Assembly (NCBI GenBank): GCA_963665505.1
Contig: OY762275.1
Coordinates: forward strand, 868,001 to 932,000
Direction: 5' to 3'
DNA length: 64,000 nucleotides
Source of the DNA: QANA01 sp963665505
Lineage (GTDB): Bacteria > Bacillota > Clostridia > Christensenellales > Christensenellaceae
Shown: piece by piece, positions 7,488 through 16,736 of the stretch
How positions within the stretch are numbered: the first letter of the stretch is position 1
Layout of the letters: every line of letters begins with the position of its first letter
The notes under the pieces: generated by a model
Seen by the model: only the letters and a program-made list of their open reading frames with translations
What the model was told of the DNA's origin: nothing
The model's database searches: none
Program-made: the position numbers and the translations under genes

Positions 7488-8689
7488 AGAGAGGCGGAGA
7501 GCGAAAAGGCTATCGCATCCAATGCGTCCAGATCGGCCGGATGCAGCTGGGAGAGGAGATCGAGCGGCGGGCAGACGAGTTCGACGTTGCGCAGGCGGGC
7601 AAGCGCTTCCTGCATCTTTGCCGCCGCGGCGCCGGCCCAGGAATGGTTGGCGATAATGGCGGCCTTGCGGTCCCGGATACCCAGCGCGGCCATTTCGGAA
7701 AGCAGCGCGTCCATCGGGAAATACAGGTGCATGTTATAGGTGGGTGCGGCCAGGACGAGATGGCTGTATTTCCAGACCGCGGCGATGATATAGGAAGGGT
7801 GCGTCTTGGAAACGTCGTACATTGCGATATCAGGTATGCCCCGCTCGGCCAGTTTGGTGGCGAGGACGGAAGCGGCGTTTTCCGTATGGCCGTACATCGA
7901 CCCATAGCAGAGCACGACGCCTTTTTTTTCGGGCTGGTAGCGGCTCCAGAGGTCGTATTTATGTAACAGGTAAGCAAGGTCTTTGCGCCAGACAGGCCCG
8001 TGGAGCGGGCAGAGCATGCGGATATCCACGGCGGACAACTTTTTGAACAGCGCCTGTACCTGCGCGCCGTAGCGGCCGACGATATTGGCATAATAACGGC
8101 GGGCTTCGTCCAAAAAGACAGACTCAAAATCCACTTCGTCGGCGAACAGGCCGCCGGCAAGCGCGCCAAACGTGCCGAACGCGTCCGCGGAAAACAGGAT
8201 GCCCTTTGCCGTTTCGTAAGTGCACATGGCTTCGGGCCAATGGACCATCGGCGCCATGAAAAAGCGGAGCGTATGGGCGCCGAGCGAGAGCGTATCGCCT
8301 TCCCGTACCGTAAGGCAACCCGCGGGCAGCGGGATATCGAAAAACTGGGAGAAAAGACGGAAGGTTTTTTGGTTGCCCACCAGCTTTACGCCGGGATAGC
8401 GGCGCAGGATAGCCTCGATATTGGCGCAGTGGTCGGGCTCCATATGGTTGACGACCAGGTAATCGAGCGGGCGTCCGTCCAGCGCGCGGGCCAGGTTCTG
8501 CATATGCTGTTCGCGGATGGATGCGTCCACCGTATCGATGAGCGCGGTCTTTTCATCCAGGATCAGATAGGAATTGTAAGAAACCCCGCCCGGCAGGGGG
8601 AACATGTTTTCGAACCGTTCGAGGCGCCGGTCGCTGCCGCCGACCCAGAAAATATTTTCAGAAACTTCTCGTATATCGTACACGGACAA
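7478..8689 (-). CDS. Flavodiiron protein / FprA-type flavoprotein
   Basis: 403 residues. The start is TTG at 8687-8689 with GAGGAGGG upstream. The N-terminal half is a metallo-beta-lactamase-like diiron domain with NHMEPDHCAN (HxExDH) and later HWPEAM, SADAFG and PLHGPVWR iron ligands. The C-terminal half is flavodoxin-like (CYGSMYGHTENAA binds FMN phosphate; APTYNMHLYFP). Such enzymes reduce O2 to water or NO to N2O and protect anaerobes. The last residues and the stop overlap the truncated transposase, so the native C-terminus may have been replaced, although total length is normal. Confidence 0.92.
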   Translation of the reverse strand: MSVYDIREVSENIFWVGGSDRRLERFENMFPLPGGVSYNSYLILDEKTALIDTVDASIREQHMQNLARALDGRPLDYLVVNHMEPDHCANIEAILRRYPGVKLVGNQKTFRLFSQFFDIPLPAGCLTVREGDTLSLGAHTLRFFMAPMVHWPEAMCTYETAKGILFSADAFGTFGALAGGLFADEVDFESVFLDEARRYYANIVGRYGAQVQALFKKLSAVDIRMLCPLHGPVWRKDLAYLLHKYDLWSRYQPEKKGVVLCYGSMYGHTENAASVLATKLAERGIPDIAMYDVSKTHPSYIIAAVWKYSHLVLAAPTYNMHLYFPMDALLSEMAALGIRDRKAAIIANHSWAGAAAAKMQEALARLRNVELVCPPLDLLSQLHPADLDALDAIAFSLSASLAG

Positions 8690-8819
8690 ACCCTCCTCTT
8701 ATGAAAATACAAATACCTTGTAGGACAATTCTACCATGGCAACCGGGCAAAAAACAAGGCGTATGCAGGCGGGGGATGGGCAGGACAACGACGGAGATCG
8801 CGTCCGGTGCGGAAGCCTA

Positions 8820-8848
8820 TTGCATAATGCGGATGTTTGTGCTACAAT
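8820..8848 (+). promoter_or_regulatory. Promoter of the P-type ATPase / TrkA operon
   Basis: TTGCAT (8820-8825), 17 bp, TACAAT (8843-8848). It leaves a leader of about 130 nt before the ATPase. I see no clear riboswitch in the leader. Confidence 0.6.
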
Positions 8849-8983
8849 CCCCTGATGATGTGGAAAAACGCGCTCCCCCACGCGGTATAAGATAAGGGGA
8901 TTTTCTTAGAAAAAAGAGACTTTGCGCAACGCGCGAAAATAGAACGGAAATGAAACTGTCCCCGTCAAAAGGTGGGCAAAAAT

Positions 8984-11794
8984 ATGGAAAAATGTATAAA
9001 TAAAGCAAGCATGAAAGAACATGCGCAGAATATCCAAAAACTATCCGTCGCGGAGGTTTTTGCAACTCTTGAGACAAGGCCACAGGGCCTGACACAGGCC
9101 GAAGCGGAGGCCCGGCTGAAGAAGTTTGGGAAAAACAAAATACAGAAAATCAAAGGCAAACCCATTCTCCTGAAATTCCTTTCGAATTTCACACATCTGA
9201 TGGCCATCCTTTTGTGGGTGGGTGGCATCGTGGCGTGGATCGCGCAGATGCCGCAGCTGACGATCGCCGTTTTCCTGGTCATTTTTTTGAATGGTACGTT
9301 CAGTTTCTGGCAGGAATACCATGCCGAAAAGGCAACGGAAGCACTCCAGAAGCTGCTGCCTTCCTATGTCCGCGTGCTGCGGGATGCGCAGGAACAGCGC
9401 ATCCTTGCCGAGGACCTTGTGATCGGCGACGTATTGCTGTTATCCGAAGGAGACAGCATCTCGGCGGACGCACGGCTGGTCGGGGAGAACGATTTCCGCG
9501 TCAATCAATCCACACTGACAGGGGAATCCCACCCCGTCCATAAGGGAAGGGATGCGTCGCTGAGGGAAGATCTTACGCGCGCCGAACAGCCCAGCCTGAT
9601 CTTTGCCGGGACGAGCACTGCGGCAGGGACGGGCAAGGCGGTCGTTTTTGCGACGGGTATGGACACGGAGTTTGGGAAGATCGCGAAGCTGACCCAAAGC
9701 ATGAAAGAAGAACCCAGCCCCATGCAAAAGGAAATGGGCAGGGTGACCAAGATCGTCTCGGCCATGGCGGTGGGGATAGGGAGCTTTTTCTTTGTGCTTG
9801 CGATGCTGCTTGCCAAAGTCAGCTTTGCGGAGAGCTTCATCTTCGGGATGGGCATGATCGTGGCGTTCGTGCCCGAAGGCCTGCTGCCCACCGTGACGCT
9901 GGCGCTGGCGATGGGCGTACAGCGCATGGCCAAGCGGAATGCGCTTGTCAAGCGCATGTCTGCCGTCGAGACGCTGGGGTGTACGACCGTCATCTGTACC
10001 GACAAAACCGGCACGCTGACGCAAAACGAAATGACGGTGAGCGGGCTGTGGATCGCCGGCCGCCGGATAGAGGTGACGGGTGTCGGTTATGCGCCGGAAG
10101 GCGGCATACTGGAAAAAGGTGCGCCCGTCGGAGCGGACGCGGACGTGCGGCGTCTGCTGACGGCTGCGGGCTTGTGCAGCAACGCGCGCCTGCTGCCGCC
10201 CGAAGGAGAAACTGCCGGCTGGAGCATATTGGGCGATCCTACCGAGGCTGCCTTATTGGTCGCGGCCAGAAAAGCCCGGATCGATCTGGAGGAGGAGGAA
10301 AAACAGACCCCCCGCCTGCGGGAACTGCCTTTTGATTCGGGCCGCAAGCGCATGAGTACGATCCACGGCGGACGGAATCCCCGTATTGCCTATGTGAAAG
10401 GTGCACCCAAAGAGATATTGGACCTCTGTACGCATACGCTGCGGGACGGACAGGCCGTGCTTTTGGACGAGGCGCTGAGAGAGACGATCATGGAAGCAAA
10501 CGACAGGTATGCCCGAGACGGGCTGCGGGTCCTGGCCGTTGCTATGCGCGACCTGCAGACAGTGCCGGCGCTTCCCCGCAGGCTCAGCGAATATACGCCC
10601 ACACTGATCGAAACGGATATGACGTTCCTGGGGCTGGTCGCTATGGCGGATCCACCGCGCGCCGAGGTCGCGGGGGCAGTGGAAAAATGCACCCACGCGG
10701 GCATACGTATTATTATGATCACCGGCGACTACGGCCTTACGGCCGAGAGTATTGCACGGCGCATCGGGATCGTACACGAAGCCCATGCGCGCATCATCAC
10801 AGGAGTCGAACTGGAGGGAATGCCTGCGGAAGATCTGAAAAAAGCCTTGCAGGGGGAGGTCATTTTTGCGCGTGTAGCTCCTGAACAGAAGCTGCGGGTA
10901 GTTTCTTCCCTGCAGGAGATGGGGCATATCGTTGCGGTGACGGGGGACGGCGTGAACGATGCGCCCGCCCTTAAAAAGGCGGACATCGGCATTGCGATGG
11001 GTCTTTCGGGTACGGATGTCGCGAAGGAAGCGGCCGCCATGATACTGACGGATGACAACTTTGCCTCTATTGTGAACGCGGTGGAAGAAGGCCGGACGGT
11101 ATACGATAATACCCGTAAGTTCTTCACCTACATATTGAACAGTAACATGCCGGAAGCCGTACCCTATATCTTTTTCCTGTTTTCCCGCGGGGCGATCCCG
11201 CTGCCGCTCACGGTAATGCAGATACTGGCCATTGACCTGGGAACAGACGTGGTCCCCGCTATGGCACTGGGGCAGGAGAAGCCGGAAGCAGGCGTGATGG
11301 CCCGCCCGCCCCGTTCACCCAAAGAGCCGCTGCTGAACCGCAGATTCCTGGTACGGACGTTCCTTTGGTATGGTATGATAGAGTCGGTGGTGGCGATGGG
11401 CGCGTATTTCTTTCTGAACTATCTTTACGGGTGGCCGCAGGTGCCGCTTGCGAGCACGGGTACGATCTATCGGATGGCGTCGACGATGACGCTTGCGGCG
11501 ACGGTTTTTTGCCAGATAGGCCTCGTATTCAACAGCCGGACGGAACGCGCGTCTGTTTTCAGCGTCGGGTTCTTCTCGAACCGGTTGATATTTGCGGGGA
11601 TACTGTGCGAAGTGGCGCTGCTTTGCCTATTGATGTATGTGCCTGCCCTGCATACGTTTTTCAACACGGCACCGCTCGGGCTGCGCGAATGGGCGTTCCT
11701 CGTGGCCTGGCCGCCCGTCATCATTCTTATCGATGAGTTGCGCAAGGCGTGTATCCGTAAACGGGAAAAGCATGAAAGAACACGGAAAGCATGA
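8984..11794 (+). CDS. P-type cation ATPase, Na+/K+-type (P2)
   Basis: 936 residues from ATG 8984 (AGGTGGG 7 bp upstream; a GTG 12 bp earlier is a weaker choice). It has an N-terminal cation-ATPase domain, TGES actuator motif near residue 179, the phosphorylated Asp in DKTGTLTQ at about residue 340, and TGDGVNDAPALKKADIGIAMG in the hinge. The fourth membrane segment carries VPEGLLPTVTLALAMGVQRM followed by AKRNALVK, which resembles the Na+/K+-ATPase group more than Ca2+ pumps. No beta subunit is encoded nearby. It is followed by two TrkA-type regulatory proteins, pointing to Na+/K+ homeostasis. Confidence 0.88.
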   Translation: MEKCINKASMKEHAQNIQKLSVAEVFATLETRPQGLTQAEAEARLKKFGKNKIQKIKGKPILLKFLSNFTHLMAILLWVGGIVAWIAQMPQLTIAVFLVIFLNGTFSFWQEYHAEKATEALQKLLPSYVRVLRDAQEQRILAEDLVIGDVLLLSEGDSISADARLVGENDFRVNQSTLTGESHPVHKGRDASLREDLTRAEQPSLIFAGTSTAAGTGKAVVFATGMDTEFGKIAKLTQSMKEEPSPMQKEMGRVTKIVSAMAVGIGSFFFVLAMLLAKVSFAESFIFGMGMIVAFVPEGLLPTVTLALAMGVQRMAKRNALVKRMSAVETLGCTTVICTDKTGTLTQNEMTVSGLWIAGRRIEVTGVGYAPEGGILEKGAPVGADADVRRLLTAAGLCSNARLLPPEGETAGWSILGDPTEAALLVAARKARIDLEEEEKQTPRLRELPFDSGRKRMSTIHGGRNPRIAYVKGAPKEILDLCTHTLRDGQAVLLDEALRETIMEANDRYARDGLRVLAVAMRDLQTVPALPRRLSEYTPTLIETDMTFLGLVAMADPPRAEVAGAVEKCTHAGIRIIMITGDYGLTAESIARRIGIVHEAHARIITGVELEGMPAEDLKKALQGEVIFARVAPEQKLRVVSSLQEMGHIVAVTGDGVNDAPALKKADIGIAMGLSGTDVAKEAAAMILTDDNFASIVNAVEEGRTVYDNTRKFFTYILNSNMPEAVPYIFFLFSRGAIPLPLTVMQILAIDLGTDVVPAMALGQEKPEAGVMARPPRSPKEPLLNRRFLVRTFLWYGMIESVVAMGAYFFLNYLYGWPQVPLASTGTIYRMASTMTLAATVFCQIGLVFNSRTERASVFSVGFFSNRLIFAGILCEVALLCLLMYVPALHTFFNTAPLGLREWAFLVAWPPVIILIDELRKACIRKREKHERTRKA

Positions 11795-11807
11795 ACTGGA
11801 GGTACGT

Positions 11808-12458
11808 ATGAAAATTATTGTGGTAGGCTGTGGGCGGTTGGGTTCCGGGTTGGCACAATACCTGAGCCAGAACGGCCATACCGTCACGGTGATCGACAAG
11901 GACCCCGCGGCGTTCGAAAGGCTGCCTTCTTTCTTCAAAGGGGAAAAGGTAACAGGAGTAGGTTTTGACAGAGACGTACTGCTGCAATCGGGCATCGAAC
12001 GGACGGATGCGGTGATCGCCGTGACATCTAGCGATGAGAAAAACGCCGTTATCGCGCGGGTAGCGAATCGGTTTTTCCATGTTCCCAAAGTAGTCGCCCG
12101 GCTATACGACCAGCGAAAAGCCGAGATTTACAAACGCCTGGGCCTACAGGCAGTGGACCCGACACGCTGGGCGATCGACCGCCTGGCTGAGCTGGTCTGT
12201 TATTCGCCATTGGGCACGGTGTTCAGCATGGGAAACGGCGGTGTGGAGATCGTGCAGATGGAGGTGCCTTCGCTGTTGGTCGGCCGAAAGGTAACGGAAC
12301 TGACGATCCCGGGCGAAATACAGGTGATCTCGATCAGCCGGGGCAGCAAAACTTTCCTGCCGACGCTCGGTACGGAGTTCAAGAAAAGAGATCTGGCGTG
12401 TATTGCCGTCGCATCGGCATCGGGCCAGCGCCTGAAGACCATTCTGGGGCTGGTGTGA
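11808..12458 (+). CDS. TrkA/KtrA-type K+ regulatory protein (RCK_N + RCK_C)
   Basis: 216 residues from ATG 11808, with CTGGAGGT upstream and 13 bp after the ATPase stop. A Rossmann start IIVVGCGRLGSGLAQYL binds NAD(H) or nucleotide, with an acidic residue at the end of strand 2 (VTVIDKD). Residues ~135-216 form an RCK_C domain (VEIVQMEVPSLLVGRKVTEL...). These proteins normally gate TrkH/KtrB channels, but no channel gene is in the window. Co-transcription with the ATPase suggests it senses the state of the same ion balance. Confidence 0.88.
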   Translation: MKIIVVGCGRLGSGLAQYLSQNGHTVTVIDKDPAAFERLPSFFKGEKVTGVGFDRDVLLQSGIERTDAVIAVTSSDEKNAVIARVANRFFHVPKVVARLYDQRKAEIYKRLGLQAVDPTRWAIDRLAELVCYSPLGTVFSMGNGGVEIVQMEVPSLLVGRKVTELTIPGEIQVISISRGSKTFLPTLGTEFKKRDLACIAVASASGQRLKTILGLV

Positions 12459-12477
12459 AAAAAGGAAGGAGCGTGCT

Positions 12478-12888
12478 ATGAAAATCATGATCGTGGGCGG
12501 CGGGCAAGTTGGTTCGTACCTGGCCTCGCTGCTTTTGAAAAGTGGGCACCGGGTAAAGGTCGTGGAGATGCGAGAAAAGCAGCTTTCCAACCTGAGACGG
12601 GATCTTGCGGCGGATGTGATCGTCGCCGGACATTTCACGGATCCCACCACCCTGGAAAATGCGGGCATTTATGACACGGATGTTGTGATTGCGCTGACGC
12701 CGACGGACGAGGAGAACCTTGTCGTAGCGACACTGGCACATTACGAATTCGGTGTCGGGCGGGTGATCGCGCGTGCGAACAACCCGAAAAACAGTTGGCT
12801 GTTCACGCCGGAAATGGGCGTGGACGTTGGGGTGACCGAGGCGGACCTCATGGCCCATGTGGTCGCGGAGGAAATATTGCCTGCATGA
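12478..12888 (+). CDS. Short TrkA-like protein (RCK_N domain only)
   Basis: 136 residues, start ATG 12478 with AAGGAAGGAG upstream. A single Rossmann/RCK_N fold: MIVGGGQVGSYLASLL, then VVEMREKQ, and VIALTPTDEENLVVATLAH. The RCK_C ligand domain is missing, so this is about half of a usual TrkA. It probably pairs with the full-length TrkA just upstream to form an octameric ring. It is the last gene of the ATPase operon. Confidence 0.85.
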   Translation: MKIMIVGGGQVGSYLASLLLKSGHRVKVVEMREKQLSNLRRDLAADVIVAGHFTDPTTLENAGIYDTDVVIALTPTDEENLVVATLAHYEFGVGRVIARANNPKNSWLFTPEMGVDVGVTEADLMAHVVAEEILPA

Positions 12889-12935
12889 AAGTATAAAAGT
12901 AAAAACGTGCCTCTCCTTCAGAGCCTACGCTGCTG

Positions 12936-12973
12936 AAAACGGTCTGCCATGGGAAATGGCGGGCCGTTTTTTT
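12936..12973 (+). terminator. Terminator of the ATPase/TrkA operon
   Basis: Long stem AAACGGTCTGCCAT / ATGGCGGGCCGTTT (with G-U pairs) followed by seven T. Confidence 0.88.
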
Positions 12974-13098
12974 GTTTTTTTTGCGATGCGGGAAACAAGT
13001 GCCCTGTTTATTGGGCAGTCCGTATGTAAATCTTGCTGATTGCGGAGGATATGGGACTATACGCAGGCCCCCCGAACGAAAGCGCCTCCCCCGGGGTT

Positions 13099-13127
13099 TT
13101 GTCAACGCCGCGTTTTTATGGTAGAAT
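13099..13127 (+). promoter_or_regulatory. Promoter of the flippase gene
   Basis: TTGTCA (13099-13104), 17 bp, TAGAAT (13122-13127), about 30 bp before the start codon. Confidence 0.65.
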
Positions 13128-13158
13128 GGACGCAGTCTGAATGGGTGGGGCGCGCGGT

Positions 13159-14703
13159 ATGTCCAGAACGCAGAATTCCCTGAAAAACGCAAAATACGAC
13201 AGCATTGCCTACGCGACCAAGGTCTTGGCGGCTTTTTTTCTGCGCATGGTTTTTGTGGCGGTGCTGCGCAACGAATATACAGGTGTGGAAGGCGTGTTCA
13301 GCACGCTTTTATATTTTATCGCGCTGGTGGAACTGGGGTATGAGACGGCGGTCTCGTATGCGCTGTACGGACCCATCGCGGGAAACGACTATGCGCGCAT
13401 CCGCACAATTATGGCGGCGTACAGGAAGATATCCCGGCGCATTGGCCTTGCGATCCTGTTTCTGGGGGCGGCCTGCCTGCCCTTTTTGCACGTGTTGATT
13501 TTGGACATGCCCGATATCCCGCACATTTCGCTGTTTTATCTGCTGTATGTCGCGGATACGGCCGCCGGGTATTTCTTTTATTACAACAAAGTGTTGATCA
13601 CCGCCGACCAGAAGCAATATATCGTCGCGGGCACGCACTATTTCCTGGGCACGGTTATGAACCTTGTGCAGGCGGCGCTGCTCATCTGGACGCGGGACTT
13701 TTTCGCCTACATATGCGCGCAGCTTGCGTTCACGCTATTGGAAAACGCTTTGCTGGCGTGCAGGGTGCGCCGGCTGTACCCCTGGCTCAAGGAGAAGACG
13801 CCGGGGACGGAAAAAAAGGCCGCGTTGCCTTCCGTCCGGCGGCATGTGCGGTTCGTCCTGTTCCACAAGGCGAGCATGACCGTGCTGACGTATGCGGACA
13901 CGGTCCTTGTATCGGGGTTCGTCGGGCTGCTGGCCGCGGGCATCTATTCCAACTACAAATTCATTACGTATGCGCTGCATTCGGCGTATAACCTGCTGCT
14001 GAACAGCGTGGCCGCCGGTGTGGGCAACCTGGGCGCAGTGGGCAGGCGCGAGCGCAACCGGCAGGTGTTTTCCGCGTTCCATCTGGTGGGCGCGTGGGTG
14101 TACGGATTTTCCTTCATCTGCCTGTATATCCTGTTTGACCCGTTCATAAAGATATGGCTGGGGGCGGATTCCCTGCTTTCGCAGGGGGCGGTGGCCGCGA
14201 TCGCGCTGCAGTTCTATTTGCAGGGGATGATCAAACCCCTGTTGATTTACCGGGACGCGCTGGGGCTTTTTGCGCACGACTGGTATGTGCCGGTGACCGA
14301 AGCCGGGCTGTATATCCTGCTGGGGGCGCTGCTGGTCGGCCCGCTGGGCATCGCGGGGATCTTCTGGGGCGGCGTACTGGCGCACCTGCTGACGAGCTTC
14401 TGGGCCGAACCGCGGACCGTGTTCCAAAAAGGATTCCTGGAATCACCCCGGCGGTATTTTGAAAAAACCGCGCTGTATATGGCCGTGACGGCCGGCGCCG
14501 GTGCTCTGACGGCCCTGTTATGCCGATTTATGCCGGGGGAAGGGGCGGTGGGGTTTTTATACAAACTGGGTGTCTGTCTGATTTGCCCCAACCTGCTCTT
14601 TTTTGCGGCATACCGGAAAACACCCGAATGCCGTATGCTGCGCCAGGCGGTGGAGCGTATGCGCCGGAAGGGAAAACCCGGACCGGAGCAGGGCTGTTTT
14701 TGA
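13159..14703 (+). CDS. Polysaccharide/lipid-oligosaccharide flippase (MATE/Wzx-like)
   Basis: 514 residues from ATG 13159 (GGGTGGGG upstream; an ATG 18 bp earlier is possible). About 12-14 hydrophobic segments. The start SRTQNSLKNAKYDSIAYATK is typical of the polysaccharide export family in Firmicutes, as are VEGVFSTLLYFIALVELGYE and the middle segment ILFDPFIKIWLGAD. It would flip lipid-linked sugars across the membrane for surface polymers. It stands alone with its own promoter; no glycosyltransferases lie next to it, so the substrate cannot be told. Confidence 0.8.
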   Translation: MSRTQNSLKNAKYDSIAYATKVLAAFFLRMVFVAVLRNEYTGVEGVFSTLLYFIALVELGYETAVSYALYGPIAGNDYARIRTIMAAYRKISRRIGLAILFLGAACLPFLHVLILDMPDIPHISLFYLLYVADTAAGYFFYYNKVLITADQKQYIVAGTHYFLGTVMNLVQAALLIWTRDFFAYICAQLAFTLLENALLACRVRRLYPWLKEKTPGTEKKAALPSVRRHVRFVLFHKASMTVLTYADTVLVSGFVGLLAAGIYSNYKFITYALHSAYNLLLNSVAAGVGNLGAVGRRERNRQVFSAFHLVGAWVYGFSFICLYILFDPFIKIWLGADSLLSQGAVAAIALQFYLQGMIKPLLIYRDALGLFAHDWYVPVTEAGLYILLGALLVGPLGIAGIFWGGVLAHLLTSFWAEPRTVFQKGFLESPRRYFEKTALYMAVTAGAGALTALLCRFMPGEGAVGFLYKLGVCLICPNLLFFAAYRKTPECRMLRQAVERMRRKGKPGPEQGCF

Positions 14704-14741
14704 CGACGGTGTAAATTTTTCCCGGAAACGCAGGGGCATTA

Positions 14742-14770
14742 TTGTCTTGCATTTGGGGGTGTGTTATAAT
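14742..14770 (+). promoter_or_regulatory. Promoter of the transketolase operon
   Basis: TTGTCT (14742-14747), 17 bp, TATAAT (14765-14770). The leader to the first start codon is about 130 nt. Confidence 0.7.
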
Positions 14771-14907
14771 ATACACCGGGCATACCTTTTGCCTCAGTTC
14801 AGCGGCCGGCCCGGCAAACGACGGGCGGCATAAACCACTTGCGGCCTCGAAAGCCTCATAAGTTTTTAAGCGCGCGACAGTGAAAAATATTTATTGAGAG
14901 GTGTAAA

Positions 14908-15729
14908 ATGGAAGCAACTCAGACAAAAAGACTGAACGACATTGCAAAGGAGATCCGGAGAGGGACTGTGCGCACGATCGGCAGTATCGGCAAAGGCCAC
15001 ATCGGCGGCAGCCTGTCCATCGCGGAGACCCTTGCCGTCCTTTATTTTGAGAAAATGAATGTAGACCCTGAAAACCCCCAAAAAATGGACAGGGACAGAC
15101 TCGTCCTTTCCAAAGGCCACGCCGGCCCCGCCCTGTATGCCACATTAGCGGAAAAGGGGTTTTTTGATAAGAGCTGGCTGGATACGTTGAACAAGCCAGA
15201 CACCAAACTCCCCAGTCATTGCGATATGCTGCGGACCCCCGGCATCGATATGACCGCCGGTTCGCTGGGGCAGGGGTTCTCCTGCGCGGTCGGCATGGCC
15301 GTCGGGGCAAAGATCCGCAAACTGGATTGCAAAATATACGCGATCCTGGGCGACGGGGAATGCCAGGAAGGCCAGATCTGGGAAGCCGCGATGTATGCCC
15401 ACCAGAAGAAGCTGGATAACCTCATCGCTTTTGTGGATTCCAACAAGATGCAGATTTCCGGGTTGGTCAAAGACGTCAACGACCTTGCGCCTCTGGCCGC
15501 CAAATGGCAGGCGTTCGGTTTTTATACGCAGGAAATAAACGGCCATGACGTGGAAGCGATCTCCGAGGCGATCGACAACGCCCGGGCGAACAAAGGCAAA
15601 CCTTCGATGATCATCCTCAACACGATCAAAGGCAGGGGCGTTTCCTTTATAGAAGCAGCGGGGTATGCAAACCACTCCATGTCTGTTACCCAGGAAGACG
15701 TCAAAAAAGCATTAGAAGAACTGAAGTGA
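14908..15729 (+). CDS. Transketolase, N-terminal (TPP-binding) subunit
   Basis: 273 residues, start ATG 14908 after GAGAGG. Contains the TPP/Mg motif ILGDGECQEGQIWEAAMYA (about residues 146-164), GHIGGSLSIAETLAVLYF near the start and LSKGHAGPALYA. It is the first half of a transketolase that in most bacteria is one chain; split versions are common in Clostridia and archaea. It pairs with the next gene (9 bp gap). Transketolase moves two-carbon units in the non-oxidative pentose phosphate pathway. Confidence 0.95.
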   Translation: MEATQTKRLNDIAKEIRRGTVRTIGSIGKGHIGGSLSIAETLAVLYFEKMNVDPENPQKMDRDRLVLSKGHAGPALYATLAEKGFFDKSWLDTLNKPDTKLPSHCDMLRTPGIDMTAGSLGQGFSCAVGMAVGAKIRKLDCKIYAILGDGECQEGQIWEAAMYAHQKKLDNLIAFVDSNKMQISGLVKDVNDLAPLAAKWQAFGFYTQEINGHDVEAISEAIDNARANKGKPSMIILNTIKGRGVSFIEAAGYANHSMSVTQEDVKKALEELK

Positions 15730-15738
15730 GGTAAAAAA

Positions 15739-16677
15739 ATGGATAACAAAATGGAAATGAGAGCCGTATTATGCGGTGTGTTGGATGAGTATATGGAAAA
15801 AGACGAGAGCATCTGCCTGCTGGATGCGGACCTGGCGATGGCAAACGGCACCCACAAACTCCGGTTCAAGTATCCGGAACGGGCGCTGGACGTGGGCATT
15901 GCCGAGCAGAACATGGCGGGCGTCGCCGCCGGCCTTACTTCTTTCGGGTTTAAACCCTTTATTACGACATTTACACCCTTCGCCACCCGGCGTATCGCGG
16001 ACCAGATCGCGATCTCCATCTCGTATGCGAAGCGCAACGTCAAGATCGTCGGGACGGACCCCGGCGTCATGGCGGAGATGAACGGCGGGACGCATATGTG
16101 CATGAGCGATATCGGCATCACGCGCGCGATCCCCGGGATTGTCGTATACGAACCGGTGGATGCGGTGCAGTTCGCGCAGGCTTTGCCCCAGATCATCGAT
16201 TACGAAGGACCGCTGTACATCCGGATGGCGCGCAAGACCGTGCCCCCCGTGTTCGGCGACGGGTATAAGTTCGACCTGTTCAAGGCGGACGTCCTGACCG
16301 AAGGGAAGGACGTAACGATTATCGCTTCGGGCATGATGGTGAGCGAATCGATCGAGGCCCAGAAGGAACTGGCCGCGGCCGGTATCGACGCGGAAGTCAT
16401 CAACCTACACACGATCAAGCCGGTGGACGAAGAGACCCTGCTGGCATCTGTCAAAAAGACGGGCGCAGTCGTTACCGCGGACAACGGCAATATCATAGGC
16501 GGCGTATTCTCCGCCGTGAGCGAACTGCTGGCTGAGAAATACCCGCTGCCCGTCGTGCCGGTGGGCGTGATGGACCGGTTCGGCGAAGTCGGCGCGCTGT
16601 CTTACCTGAAGGACGCGATGCACCTGAACGTTTCGGACATCGTGGCGGCGGCCAAAAAGGCCGTAGCCGAGAAATAA
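15739..16677 (+). CDS. Transketolase, C-terminal (Pyr and regulatory domain) subunit
   Basis: 312 residues. The pyrimidine domain has RALDVGIAEQNMAGVAAGLTS with the catalytic Glu, and the C-terminal transketolase domain has DVTIIASGMMVSESIEAQKE and NGNIIGGVFSAVSE. It is the partner of the upstream subunit; both are needed for a working active site. A GC-rich hairpin follows. Confidence 0.95.
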   Translation: MDNKMEMRAVLCGVLDEYMEKDESICLLDADLAMANGTHKLRFKYPERALDVGIAEQNMAGVAAGLTSFGFKPFITTFTPFATRRIADQIAISISYAKRNVKIVGTDPGVMAEMNGGTHMCMSDIGITRAIPGIVVYEPVDAVQFAQALPQIIDYEGPLYIRMARKTVPPVFGDGYKFDLFKADVLTEGKDVTIIASGMMVSESIEAQKELAAAGIDAEVINLHTIKPVDEETLLASVKKTGAVVTADNGNIIGGVFSAVSELLAEKYPLPVVPVGVMDRFGEVGALSYLKDAMHLNVSDIVAAAKKAVAEK

Positions 16678-16692
16678 CGAACCCATTTACTC

Positions 16693-16715
16693 CTGGGGCG
16701 GCCTTATAGCCGCCC
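16693..16715 (+). terminator. Hairpin after transketolase
   Basis: TGGGGCGGC / GCCGCCCCA perfect stem without a clear T-run; may be an RNA-stabilising or weak termination hairpin. Confidence 0.4.
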
Positions 16716-16736
16716 CAAGCCATTTGCAGAATTTTC

